From contig NZ_QOIN01000046.1 of the NCBI RefSeq assembly GCF_003323715.1, positions 186,001 to 250,000 on the forward strand: a stretch of 64,000 nucleotides of DNA. Direction: 5' to 3'. Source of the DNA: Streptomyces diacarni. GTDB taxonomy: Bacteria > Actinomycetota > Actinomycetes > Streptomycetales > Streptomycetaceae. Positions 1 to 7,883 of the stretch are shown in pieces; position 1 is the first letter of the stretch; the number at the start of each line of letters is the position of its first letter. The position numbers and the translations under genes are program-made. The notes below the pieces were generated by a model that was not told the DNA's origin, made no database searches, and saw only the letters and a program-made list of their open reading frames with translations.

Positions 1-311
1 TGGAACGCCTCAACGAGCTGGAGTTCCACGACCACACCCAGGCGGCGGGCGAGTCGGGCTTCCGCCGCATCCTCGTCACCGAACACGACCACCCCTACCT
101 GGAGGCCTGGTGGCCGCCGGGGCACGGGCTCGGCTATGAGCACACCTTCACCCACCAGGCGCGCGACCTCGTGCACGCTATCGCGACGGGCGGGCGGCCC
201 GCCCCCTCCTTCGAGGACGGTCTCCAGGTGCAGAAGGTGCTGGCCGCCGTCGAGGAGAGCGCCGAGAAGAACTGCGTCTACACGCCGGTGGAGCAGCCGG
301 CAACCGCCTAG
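1..311 (+). CDS. Gfo/Idh/MocA-family oxidoreductase, C-terminal part
   Basis: This is the 3' end of a gene that begins before the window; the reading frame starts at base 3 and stops with TAG at 309-311. The visible 102 residues (ERLNELEFHDHTQ... to ...VYTPVEQPATA) include the HTFTHQARDLVHAI and FEDGLQVQKVLAAVEES stretches typical of the C-terminal end of Gfo/Idh/MocA sugar dehydrogenases, where the last helix reads 'G...v..vl.A...Sa..g..v.v'. Such enzymes oxidise or reduce sugars or inositols with NAD(P) in the cytoplasm. The next gene starts 9 bases downstream and uses a GGAGG that overlaps this stop, so the two are translationally linked. The N-terminal Rossmann domain lies outside the window, so the substrate cannot be judged. 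Confidence 0.8.
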   Translation, partial: ERLNELEFHDHTQAAGESGFRRILVTEHDHPYLEAWWPPGHGLGYEHTFTHQARDLVHAIATGGRPAPSFEDGLQVQKVLAAVEESAEKNCVYTPVEQPATA

Positions 312-320
312 GAGGTCACC

Positions 321-1319
321 GTGGCACGTAAGTTCACCCTCTTCACCGGGCAGTGGGCCGATCTCCCTCTGGAGGAGGTGTGCCGGCTGGCCCGCGACTT
401 CGGCTACGACGGACTCGAACTCGCCTGCTGGGGCGACCACTTCGAGGTCGACCGCGCGCTCGCCGAGCCGGGGTACGTGGACGGGCGGCGCCGGCTGCTG
501 GAGAAGTACGGTCTCGACTGCTGGGCCGTCTCCAACCACCTGACCGGGCAGGCCGTCTGCGACCACCCCATCGACGAGCGGCACAAGGCCATCGTCGCGC
601 CCCGCATCTGGGGCGACGGCGACCCCGAGGGCGTACGCCGGCGGGCCGCGACCGAGATGAAGGACACCGCGCGGGCGGCCGCCGCGCTCGGCGTGGACAC
701 CGTCATCGGCTTCACCGGGTCCTCCATCTGGCACCTGGTGGCGATGTTCCCGCCGACCCCGCCGCAGATGGTCGACCGCGGCTACGAGGACTTCGCCGAG
801 CGCTGGAACCCCATCCTCGACGTGTTCGACGCGGAGGGCGTCAGGTTCGCGCACGAGGTGCACCCCAGCGAGATCGCCTACGACTACTGGACGACGCAGC
901 GCGCGCTGGAGGCGGTCGGCAACAGGGCCGCGTTCGGGCTCAACTTCGACCCCTCGCACTTCGTGTGGCAGGACCTGGACCCGGCCGGCTTCCTGTACGA
1001 CTACCGGGAGCGCATCTACCACGTCGACTGCAAGGAGGCCCGGCGCCGGCTGGACGGGCGCAACGGCAGGCTGGGCTCCCACCTGCCGTGGGGCGACCCG
1101 CGGCGGGGCTGGGACTTCGTCTCCGCCGGGCACGGCGACGTCGCGTGGGAGGACGTGTTCCGCATGCTCCGCGCCATCGGCTACGAGGGGCCGGTCTCCG
1201 TGGAGTGGGAGGACGCCGGCATGGACCGCCTCGTCGGCGCTCCCGAGGCGCTGGCGCGGCTGAGGGCCTACGACTACGAGCCGCCGAGCGCGTCGTTCGA
1301 CGCGGCCTTCGGCAACTGA
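321..1319 (+). CDS. TIM-barrel sugar (phosphate) isomerase/epimerase
   Basis: The 332-residue protein is an AP-endonuclease-2/xylose-isomerase-like TIM barrel. It has the typical opening FTLFTGQWADLPLEEV..LARDFGYDGLELACWGDHF, a central HEVHPSEIAYDY with the metal-ligand Glu/His, NFDPSHFVWQ, the YHVDCKEA strand and a closing PVSVEWEDAGMD. The GTG start at 321 is chosen because GGAGG lies at 311-315 at good spacing. Enzymes of this family interconvert keto and aldo sugars or epimerise them in the cytoplasm using a divalent metal. Members paired with Gfo/Idh oxidoreductases commonly handle oxidised (keto) sugars, which fits the partner immediately upstream and the secreted sugar-oxidising genes downstream. 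The exact substrate cannot be read from the sequence. Confidence 0.85.
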   Translation: MARKFTLFTGQWADLPLEEVCRLARDFGYDGLELACWGDHFEVDRALAEPGYVDGRRRLLEKYGLDCWAVSNHLTGQAVCDHPIDERHKAIVAPRIWGDGDPEGVRRRAATEMKDTARAAAALGVDTVIGFTGSSIWHLVAMFPPTPPQMVDRGYEDFAERWNPILDVFDAEGVRFAHEVHPSEIAYDYWTTQRALEAVGNRAAFGLNFDPSHFVWQDLDPAGFLYDYRERIYHVDCKEARRRLDGRNGRLGSHLPWGDPRRGWDFVSAGHGDVAWEDVFRMLRAIGYEGPVSVEWEDAGMDRLVGAPEALARLRAYDYEPPSASFDAAFGN

Positions 1320-1320
1320 T

Positions 1321-1456
1321 CCCCAGCCCCGCCCTTTCACCGTTTCTACGGGGGTGCCTGCCCCGTATCCCCCAGCTGTCGCTTCGCTTGTCCTCAAACT
1401 CCCCCAGACTTCGTCCGGGAGGTGCCCCAGGAAACGGTGAAAGGGCGGGGCCGGGG
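1321..1456. repeat. Long inverted repeat with nested hairpins (intergenic)
   Basis: Bases 1321-1346 and 1431-1456 form an inverted repeat of 26 bases per arm with one mismatch; both arms contain the core CCCCGCCCTTTCACCGTTTC or its complement. The 84-base interior carries smaller hairpins, notably TACGGGG (1347-1353) with CCCCGTA (1361-1367), and an imperfect one around CCCCCAGACTTCGTCCGGGAG. The segment begins two bases after the isomerase stop and lies upstream of the next gene. It could terminate transcription, but the long arms and composite interior look more like a dispersed intergenic repeat of the type common in Streptomyces. From 1457 to about 1618 I see nothing else certain. Confidence 0.7.
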
Positions 1457-1630
1457 CACTCGCTTTGTCCTGTGGCTGGACAATTCAACACCGCGCCATG
1501 TCAAAGGGGTTCCGGCCCCGGACAAACGCGGCTACGGTCCCATGGACGTAGCCGAACAGCACAGCACAGTAACGACGGCACCCCCACCACCCCACCCGTC
1601 ACACCCCCGGACCTCCCAGGAGGAACCGCT

Positions 1631-4081
1631 GTGCACAGACGACACCGCAGACTCCGCACGGGCCTGGCATCCCTCGCGAGCGCGCTCCTGATCGCGGGCG
1701 CCGCGACGGCGGGGGCCCAGGCCGCATCGGCACCCGCCCCCGCGACACAGCCCGCGAAGGGCACGGAGGCGACCGAGTTCCAGCAGGTCACGCTCGCCAA
1801 GGGCGTGGAGGAGATGGGCGAGCCGATGACGATGGCGGTCCTGCCCGACCGCTCCGTCCTGCACACGGCCCGCGAAGGCACCCTGCGGCTGACCGACGCG
1901 AAGGGCAACACGAAGGTCGCCGGCACCCTCGACGTCTACAACCACGACGAGGAGGGCCTCCAGGGCGTCGGCGTCGACCCGAAGTTCACCAAGAACCGGT
2001 TCGTCTACCTCTACTACGCGCCCCCGCTCGACACCCCGTCCACGGACGCCCCCGACAGCGGCACGGCCGAGGACTTCGAGAAGTTCGAGGGCGTCAACCG
2101 GCTGGCCAGGTTCGTGCTGAAGGAGGACGGCACGCTCGACAAGGCGAGCGAGAAGAAGATCCTGGACGTGCCCGCCAACCGCGGCACGTGCTGCCACGTC
2201 GGCGGCGACATCGCGTTCGACTCCAAGGGCAACCTGCTGCTGTCCACGGGCGACGACTCCAACCCGTTCCAGTCGGACGGCTTCACGCCGATCGACGACC
2301 GCGCCGACCGCAACCCGGCCTTCGACGCCCGGCGCTCCGCGGGCAACACCAACGACCTGCGCGGCAAGGTCCTCCGCATCAAGGTCAAGAAGGACGGCTC
2401 CTACAGCGTCCCGAAGGGCAACCTGTTCAAGAAGGGCACCGACAAGACGCGGCCCGAGATCTACGCGATGGGCTTCCGCAACCCGTTCCGGATGACCGTC
2501 GACAAGAAGACCGACACGGTCTACGTCGGTGACTACGGCCCCGACGCGGGCGCGGCCGACCCCGACCGCGGCCCCGCCGGCCAGGTCGAGTTCAACCGCG
2601 TCACGAAGGCCGGCAACTTCGGCTGGCCGTACTGCACCGGCGACAACGACGCCTACACCGACTACGACTTCGCCACCGGCACCTCGGGCGAGAAGTTCGA
2701 CTGCGCGGCGCCGAAGAACACCTCGGCCCGCAACACCGGGCTGACCGACCTGCCGCCGGCCCACGCCGCCTGGATCCCCTACGACGGCCCGTCCGTGCCC
2801 GAGTTCGGCGAGGGCTCCGAGTCCCCGATGGGCGGCCCCGTCTACCGCTACGACGCCAAGAACGACAACCCGGCGAAGTTCCCGGAGAGCTTCGACGGCG
2901 ACTTCTTCGCGGGCGAGTTCGGCCGCCAGTGGATCAAGCGGATCGAGCAGGGCGAGGACGGCGAGGTCACCAAGATCAACGACTTCCCGTGGACCGGCAC
3001 CCAGGTCATGGACATGGACTTCGGCCCCGACGGCGCCCTCTACGTCCTCGACTACGGCACCGGCTACTTCAACGGGGACGAGAACTCCGCGCTCTACCGC
3101 ATCGAGAACGCCTCGGAGGGTCACAGCCCCCTCGTCGAGGCCGGCAGCGACGTGAGTGACGGGCAGGCACCGCTGGAGGTCGCCTTCACCTCCGAGGCGA
3201 GCGACGAGGACGGCGACGAGCTGACGCTGAGCTGGGACTTCGGCGACGGCGCCACCTCCACCGAGGCGAACCCCACGCACACCTACGAGGAGAACGGCAC
3301 CTACACCGCGACCGTCACCGCCGAGGACGGCACGGGGCGCACCGGTTCGGCCAGCGTGCACGTCACCGTCGGCAACACGGCGCCCACGGTGGAGCTGAAG
3401 CTGCCCGCCGACGGCCAGCCGTTCACCTTCGGTGACGAGATCCCCTTCCAGGTGCAGGTCACCGACCCGGAGGAGACCGAGATCGACTGCTCCAAGGTCG
3501 AGGTCAACTACATCCTCGGGCACGACAGCCACGGCCACCCCATGACCTCCGCCAAGGGCTGCGAGGGCACCCTCAAGACCCAGGCCGACGGCGAGCACGA
3601 CCCCAACGCCAACATCTTCGGCGTCATCGACGCCTCGTACACCGACAGCGGAGCGAACGGCCAGCCGCCGCTGACCAGCCACGGCCAGAGCATCCTGCAG
3701 CCCAAGCACCGCCAGGCCGAGCACTTCACCACCTCCGCGGACGGCGTGACCGCCGGCAGCGCCGAGGGCGCCGAGGGCGGCAAGGCCGTCACCGGGGCGC
3801 AGAACGGGCAGTGGATCGCCTACGACCCGTACGCGCCCGCGGGCGTCAGCAAGCTCACCGCCCGCGTGGCCGGCAAGGCCGACGGCGCCATCGAGGTCCG
3901 CGCGAACGCCCCCGACGGGCCCGTCCTGGGCACCGCGAAGGTCACCGCGACCGACGGCTGGAGCGAGGTGAGCACCGGCATCAGCGGCGTACCCGAGGGC
4001 GCGGACAAGCTCTACCTCGTCTTCACCGGAGGCGAAGGGGCCCTCTTCGACCTGGACAGCTTCACCGTCACCACTGGATGA
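1631..4081 (+). CDS. Secreted PQQ-type sugar dehydrogenase with PKD and CBM-like domains
   Basis: The 816-residue protein starts at GTG 1631, with GGAGG at 1619-1623. The frame stays open upstream, but only this start gives a signal peptide (MHRRHRRLRTGLASLASALL..., Ala-rich cleavage region near residue 35). Residues about 50-490 form a six-bladed glucose/sorbosone-dehydrogenase propeller: RSVLHTAREG, DEEGLQGVGVDP, TCCHVGGDIAFD, GLRNP-like AMGFRNPFR, VYVGDYGPDAG and DFGPDGALYVLDYG. A PKD domain follows (GQAPLEVAFTSEASDEDGDELTL... SWDFGDG). The last ~130 residues (AEHFTTSADGV... LDSFTVTTG) resemble a family 6-type carbohydrate-binding module. Such proteins oxidise sugars or glycosides outside the membrane. 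The ThuA-DUF1080 gene lies 13 bases downstream, so the two are probably co-transcribed. Confidence 0.88.
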   Translation: MHRRHRRLRTGLASLASALLIAGAATAGAQAASAPAPATQPAKGTEATEFQQVTLAKGVEEMGEPMTMAVLPDRSVLHTAREGTLRLTDAKGNTKVAGTLDVYNHDEEGLQGVGVDPKFTKNRFVYLYYAPPLDTPSTDAPDSGTAEDFEKFEGVNRLARFVLKEDGTLDKASEKKILDVPANRGTCCHVGGDIAFDSKGNLLLSTGDDSNPFQSDGFTPIDDRADRNPAFDARRSAGNTNDLRGKVLRIKVKKDGSYSVPKGNLFKKGTDKTRPEIYAMGFRNPFRMTVDKKTDTVYVGDYGPDAGAADPDRGPAGQVEFNRVTKAGNFGWPYCTGDNDAYTDYDFATGTSGEKFDCAAPKNTSARNTGLTDLPPAHAAWIPYDGPSVPEFGEGSESPMGGPVYRYDAKNDNPAKFPESFDGDFFAGEFGRQWIKRIEQGEDGEVTKINDFPWTGTQVMDMDFGPDGALYVLDYGTGYFNGDENSALYRIENASEGHSPLVEAGSDVSDGQAPLEVAFTSEASDEDGDELTLSWDFGDGATSTEANPTHTYEENGTYTATVTAEDGTGRTGSASVHVTVGNTAPTVELKLPADGQPFTFGDEIPFQVQVTDPEETEIDCSKVEVNYILGHDSHGHPMTSAKGCEGTLKTQADGEHDPNANIFGVIDASYTDSGANGQPPLTSHGQSILQPKHRQAEHFTTSADGVTAGSAEGAEGGKAVTGAQNGQWIAYDPYAPAGVSKLTARVAGKADGAIEVRANAPDGPVLGTAKVTATDGWSEVSTGISGVPEGADKLYLVFTGGEGALFDLDSFTVTTG

Positions 4082-4094
4082 GGGGAGGACGCGC

Positions 4095-5438
4095 ATGACC
4101 GGGCACGGCAGATACCGAACCCGCCTCACCGTGGCGGCGGCGGCGCTCCTCGCCGGAGCGTTCGCCCTCCCCAGCCAGGCGGCGCAGCAACCCGAGACCG
4201 ACGAGGGCGCGCGCGTGCTCGTCTTCTCCAAGACGGCCGGATTCCGCCACGACTCCATCCCCGACGGGATCGCGGCCCTCCAGCAGCTCGGCGCCGAGCA
4301 CGGCTTCGCCGTCGACGCGACGGAGGACGCCACCGCCTTCACCGGGAAGAACCTCGGCCGCTACGACGCCGTCGTCTTCCTCTCCACCACGGGCGACGTG
4401 CTCGACCGGCGGCAGCAGAAGGCGTTTCAGAAGTACATCGGCCAGGGCGGCGGCTACGTCGGTGTGCACGCCGCCGCCGACACCGAGTACGACTGGGAGT
4501 GGTACGGCGGCCTGGCCGGCGCCTACTTCTCCTCCCACCCGGCGGTCCAGCCCGCCACCATGGAGATCGAGGACCGCGGCCACCCGGCGACCGCCCACCT
4601 GGACGAGAGCTGGGAGCGCACCGACGAGTGGTACGACTACCGCTCGAACCCGCGCGAGAGCGCACACGTCCTGGCCACCCTCGACGAGGACTCCTACACC
4701 GGCGGCACCATGGGCGAGGACCACCCGCTGGCCTGGTGCCAGGAGTACGACGGCGGCCGCGCCTTCTACACCGGCGCGGGCCACACCAAGGAGTCCTACG
4801 CCGACCCCGCCTTCCAGCGGCACCTGCTGGGCGGCATCCAGTACGCCACCGGGGCCGTACAGGCCGACTGCCGCCCGGAGAGCGGCTACACGCCGCTGTA
4901 CGACGGCAACGGGCTGGACGGCTGGCAACAGGCGGGGCCCGGCACGTTCGAGGAGAGCGAGGACGGGACGCTCACCAGCAGCGGCGGCATGGGCCTGCTC
5001 TGGTACGCGCAGCGCGAGTTCTCCTCGTACTCGCTGAAACTCGACTGGAGGATGGCGAGTGAGGACGGGGACGACAACTCCGGCGTCTTCGTCGGCTTCC
5101 CCGCCTCCGACGACCCGTGGTCGGCCGTCGACAACGGCTACGAGATCCAGATCGACGCCACCGACGTCGACGAGAAGACCACAGGATCCGTCTACGGCTT
5201 CCAGTCCGCGGACCTGGCCACCCGCGACGCGGCCCTCAACCCGCCGGGAGAGTGGAACACCTACGAGCTCCGCGTCGAGGGCGAGCGCCTGCGCATCTAC
5301 CTGAACGGCACCCTCGTCAACGACTACACCAACACCGACCCGGCACGCAGCCTCACGGACGGCCACGTGGGTCTCCAAAACCACGGGGACGGCGACGAGG
5401 TGGCGTTCCGCGACGTGCGCATACGGCAACTGGACTGA
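4095..5438 (+). CDS. Secreted ThuA domain plus DUF1080 (3-keto-disaccharide hydrolase-like) protein
   Basis: The 447-residue protein starts at ATG 4095 after GGGGAGG. A signal peptide covers about the first 30 residues (LTVAAAALLAGAFALPSQAAQQ). Residues about 35-255 are a ThuA (trehalose-utilisation, glutamine-amidotransferase-like) domain: VLVFSKTAGFRHDSIPDGI, YDAVVFLSTTGDVL, GGGYVGVHAAADTEYDWEWYG and GGRAFYTGAGHTKESY. Residues about 262-447 are DUF1080, a concanavalin-like fold now linked to 3-keto-disaccharide hydrolases: GYTPLYDGNGLDGW, FSSYSLKLDWRM, DDNSGVFVGFP, NGYEIQIDATDVD and GHVGLQNHGDGDEVAFRDVRI. With the preceding sugar dehydrogenase this suggests oxidation of a glycoside followed by cleavage of the keto-glycoside. 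The individual folds are clear; the pathway is inferred from context. Confidence 0.87.
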   Translation: MTGHGRYRTRLTVAAAALLAGAFALPSQAAQQPETDEGARVLVFSKTAGFRHDSIPDGIAALQQLGAEHGFAVDATEDATAFTGKNLGRYDAVVFLSTTGDVLDRRQQKAFQKYIGQGGGYVGVHAAADTEYDWEWYGGLAGAYFSSHPAVQPATMEIEDRGHPATAHLDESWERTDEWYDYRSNPRESAHVLATLDEDSYTGGTMGEDHPLAWCQEYDGGRAFYTGAGHTKESYADPAFQRHLLGGIQYATGAVQADCRPESGYTPLYDGNGLDGWQQAGPGTFEESEDGTLTSSGGMGLLWYAQREFSSYSLKLDWRMASEDGDDNSGVFVGFPASDDPWSAVDNGYEIQIDATDVDEKTTGSVYGFQSADLATRDAALNPPGEWNTYELRVEGERLRIYLNGTLVNDYTNTDPARSLTDGHVGLQNHGDGDEVAFRDVRIRQLD

Positions 5439-5447
5439 TCCCGACAC

Positions 5448-5488
5448 GGAACCCGGGGGCCCGCCGGCGAGCGGTCCCCCGGGGTTCC
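5448..5488 (+). terminator. Hairpin terminator after the ThuA-DUF1080 gene
   Basis: GGAACCCGGGGG (5448-5459) pairs with CCCCCGGGGTTCC (5476-5488), a 12-base-pair stem with one bulged base, beginning ten bases after the stop codon. There is no U tract, which is usual for Streptomyces terminators. Confidence 0.65.
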
Positions 5489-5502
5489 AGCCGGTTCCGC
5501 CC

Positions 5503-5548
5503 GGTTGTGGGCGATCGTTCCCGCGGAGCGGAACGAGCGGGCACAACC
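5503..5548. promoter_or_regulatory. 46-bp dyad element upstream of the ebo-type operon
   Basis: GGTTGTG (5503-5509), six bases, CGTTCC (5516-5521), eight bases, GGAACG (5530-5535), six bases, CACAACC (5542-5548): two nested inverted pairs share one axis with identical spacing on both sides. It lies about 150 bases before the first gene of the operon and after a separate terminator, so it is more likely an operator or leader structure than a terminator. A second inverted repeat, GGAAGCG (5600-5606) with CGCTTCC (5614-5620), lies closer to the gene and could be a LacI-type operator. Nothing else is evident between 5549 and 5690. Confidence 0.45.
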
Positions 5549-5700
5549 CGGCCGCACCCGCCGGGCAACCGCAACCACCGAGGCACCAAAGGCGCCGGAG
5601 GAAGCGAAAGTAGCGCTTCCCGGGAGAAGCGGGACGGGAGAGGGGGGCCGCCCGCCGCAGGCGCCCCGCACCGCTCAGGCATGGCACAAGGGAGGACAGC

Positions 5701-6831
5701 GTGAGCACACCACCGCGCACGGGCCTGTGGCTCATAGGCGCCAGAGGGTCCGTAGCCACCACGACGATCACCGGCGCCGCCGCCCTCGCCGCGAAGCTGG
5801 CACCACCCACAGGCCTGGTGACGGAAACACCCCCGTTCGCCGGTGCCTCGCTGCCGCCCCTCGACTCCCTCGTCTTCGGCGGACACGACACGGCCAGCTG
5901 CCCCCTCCCCAAGCGCGCCGAGGCCCTCGCCGAGGCGGGCGTCGTCCCGCACGGGCTGCCCTCCGCGCTCCACGCCGAACTCGCCGCGGCCGACGCCGCG
6001 ATCCGCCCCTCCGCGCCCGCTCCGGCCTCCGACCGCCGCGACGAGGACGCCCTCATCGACACGTACGCGCACGACATCACCGACTTCACCCGCACACACG
6101 GCCTCGCCCGCACCGTCGTTGTCAACGTCGCCAGCACGGAACCCCACCCGGGCACGCCCGAAGAGCCCCTTCCGCCCAGCTCCCTCTACGCCGCCGCGGC
6201 GCTCCGAGCCGGATGCCCGTACGTCAACTTCACGCCGTCCACCGGGCTGCACCACCCCCGCCTCGCCGAGGCCGCGCGCACGGCGGGCGTCCCCTACGCG
6301 GGCCGGGACGGCAAGACGGGGCAGACCCTGCTGCGGTCCGTACTGGCCCCGATGTTCGCGCAGCGGGCCCTCGCCGTGCGGGCGTGGTCCGGCAGCAACC
6401 TGCTCGGCGGCGGCGACGGCGCGGCCCTCGCGGAACCGGCCGCGGCGGCGGCCAAGAACGCGGGCAAGGAGCGGGTACTCGCCGACAACCTGGGCGCACT
6501 CCCCGAGGGAGAGGTGCACATCGACGACGTGCCCGCGCTGGGCGACTGGAAGACGGCCTGGGACCACATCGCGTTCGACGGGTTCCTCGGCTCCCGCATG
6601 ATCCTCCAGACCATCTGGCAGGGCTGCGACTCGGCCCTCGCCGCACCGCTCGTCCTCGACCTCGCACGCCTGCTGGCGCGCGCCGACGAGCAGCGCCTCA
6701 CCGGACCCGTCGAGGGCCTGGGCTTCTACTTCAAGGACCCCGACAGCGGGCCCGCCGACCTGCACGGGCAGTGGCGCGCGCTGCTCGACCTGGCCGGCCG
6801 TCTCACCCCGGCCTCCGGAGGCGCCGCATGA
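5701..6831 (+). CDS. Inositol-3-phosphate-synthase-like protein, first gene of ebo-type operon
   Basis: The 376-residue protein starts at GTG 5701 behind GGGAGGACAGC. It has the myo-inositol-1-phosphate synthase plan: an N-terminal NAD-binding Rossmann fold (GLWLIGARGSVATTTITGAA), FGGHDTASCPLPKRAEAL, VVNVASTEPHPG, YVNFTPSTGLHHPRLAE, GRDGKTGQTLLRSVLAPMF, SGSNLLGGGDGAAL and ADNLGALPEGEVHIDDVPALGDWKTAWDH. True synthases isomerise glucose-6-phosphate to inositol-phosphate. Here the gene heads a coupled operon of ebo-type genes and may act on another phosphorylated polyol. Its stop overlaps the next start (ATGA). In cyanobacterial ebo operons a dehydroquinate-synthase-like enzyme (EboD) is present instead; I see no such gene here. 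The family call is firm; the substrate is not known. Confidence 0.85.
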   Translation: MSTPPRTGLWLIGARGSVATTTITGAAALAAKLAPPTGLVTETPPFAGASLPPLDSLVFGGHDTASCPLPKRAEALAEAGVVPHGLPSALHAELAAADAAIRPSAPAPASDRRDEDALIDTYAHDITDFTRTHGLARTVVVNVASTEPHPGTPEEPLPPSSLYAAAALRAGCPYVNFTPSTGLHHPRLAEAARTAGVPYAGRDGKTGQTLLRSVLAPMFAQRALAVRAWSGSNLLGGGDGAALAEPAAAAAKNAGKERVLADNLGALPEGEVHIDDVPALGDWKTAWDHIAFDGFLGSRMILQTIWQGCDSALAAPLVLDLARLLARADEQRLTGPVEGLGFYFKDPDSGPADLHGQWRALLDLAGRLTPASGGAA

Positions 6832-7883
6832 CGGGGCGGGGGCACGGGCGCGCGGCCGCTTGGGCGCAACTCCTGCGTGTCTCAGCTCTGTTCACGGTGC
6901 CCGGAGACGCCCTCGCGGGAGCGGCGGCGACCGGCCGCGTCCCGACACGCGGCACGGCGCTGGCCGCCGCATCCTCGCTGTGCCTGTACGAGGCGGGCAT
7001 GGCGCTCAACGACTGGGCCGACCGGGCCGAGGACGCCCGCGAGCGCCCTGAACGGCCCCTGCCGTCGGGCCGCATCCACCCGGCGGCCGCCCTCGCGGCA
7101 GCGGGCGGCCTGACCGCGGCAGGGCTGGCGCTGGCGGCCCGCGCCGGGCGGCTCCCCCTCGCGACCGCGACCGCGCTGGCCGCCACCGTGTGGTCCTACG
7201 ACCTGCGCCTCAACCGCACCACTGGCGGGCCCGCGGCCATGGCGACGGCCCGTTTCCTGGACGTCCTGCTGGGAGCGGCGGCGGCCGGCACCACGGCCCC
7301 GCCCCCCTCGGACGGCGCCGCCGCGCCGCGCGCGCGAGAGCACCGCGTACGCGACGCCTCCCGCGCCCGCGACGTGTGGGGCGCGGCGGCGCTCATGGGC
7401 GGTCACACCCTCGCCGTGACCGCGGTCTCGCGGCGGGAGACGCGGGGCGGGGCCCCCGGGGTGCCGCTCGCCGCGCTCGGCGCCGTCGGCGCGATCGCCG
7501 CGTGGACGGCGCGGCGGCGCACGCCGCTGGCGGTGACGGCGAGCGCCGTGTACACCGCGACCGCCTCACGGCCGCTCCTGCACGCCGCGCTCAACCCCTC
7601 CCCACCGCTGCTCCAGCGGGCGGTGGGCGGCGGCATCCGCGCCATGATCCCGCTCCAGGCCGCGCTCGCGGCGGGCGCCGCCCGCGCCTCCGAGGTGGCG
7701 GGTGCGGCCGGTGTCCCGGAGTCCGCCGCGGCCGGCGCCCGCCCCGCGCAGGTCGGCCGAGGAGGCGCCCGTTCCGCCGTGCCGGCCCGCGAGCGGGGCA
7801 CGGGGCGCGAACTGGCGGCCGTCGCACTGCTCGCGCTGCTGCCCCTCGCCCGCCGCATGTCCCGAAAGGTCAGCCCCACATGA
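6828..7883 (+). CDS. eboC: UbiA-type membrane prenyltransferase (EboC-like)
   Basis: The 351-residue integral membrane protein starts at ATG 6828, overlapping the previous stop by four bases. The first Asp-rich motif is NDWADRAED (Asn61 onward), followed by RPERPLPSGRI, and YDLRLNRT lies in the position of the second polar motif; both are hallmarks of UbiA-family aromatic or polar prenyltransferases. Hydrophobic segments alternate through LAAASSLCLYEAGMALN, ALAAAGGLTAAGLALAA, ALGAVGAIAAW and so on. UbiA proteins attach an isoprenoid chain to an acceptor at the membrane. In ebo clusters this protein (EboC) is thought to produce a prenylated carrier or precursor for export. The next gene overlaps by four bases. 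Confidence 0.8.
   Translation: MTGRGHGRAAAWAQLLRVSALFTVPGDALAGAAATGRVPTRGTALAAASSLCLYEAGMALNDWADRAEDARERPERPLPSGRIHPAAALAAAGGLTAAGLALAARAGRLPLATATALAATVWSYDLRLNRTTGGPAAMATARFLDVLLGAAAAGTTAPPPSDGAAAPRAREHRVRDASRARDVWGAAALMGGHTLAVTAVSRRETRGGAPGVPLAALGAVGAIAAWTARRRTPLAVTASAVYTATASRPLLHAALNPSPPLLQRAVGGGIRAMIPLQAALAAGAARASEVAGAAGVPESAAAGARPAQVGRGGARSAVPARERGTGRELAAVALLALLPLARRMSRKVSPT

Noticed and set aside
353..1630. A 5' extension of the sugar-dehydrogenase frame back into the isomerase gene
   Set aside because: The frame stays open only because of GC bias. The signal peptide and ribosome site at 1631 mark the true start.
1532..4342. A 936-codon minus-strand open frame opposite the sugar dehydrogenase
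   Set aside because: It is the antisense reading of a well-supported gene; its product is repetitive Val/Gly/Arg without any domain.
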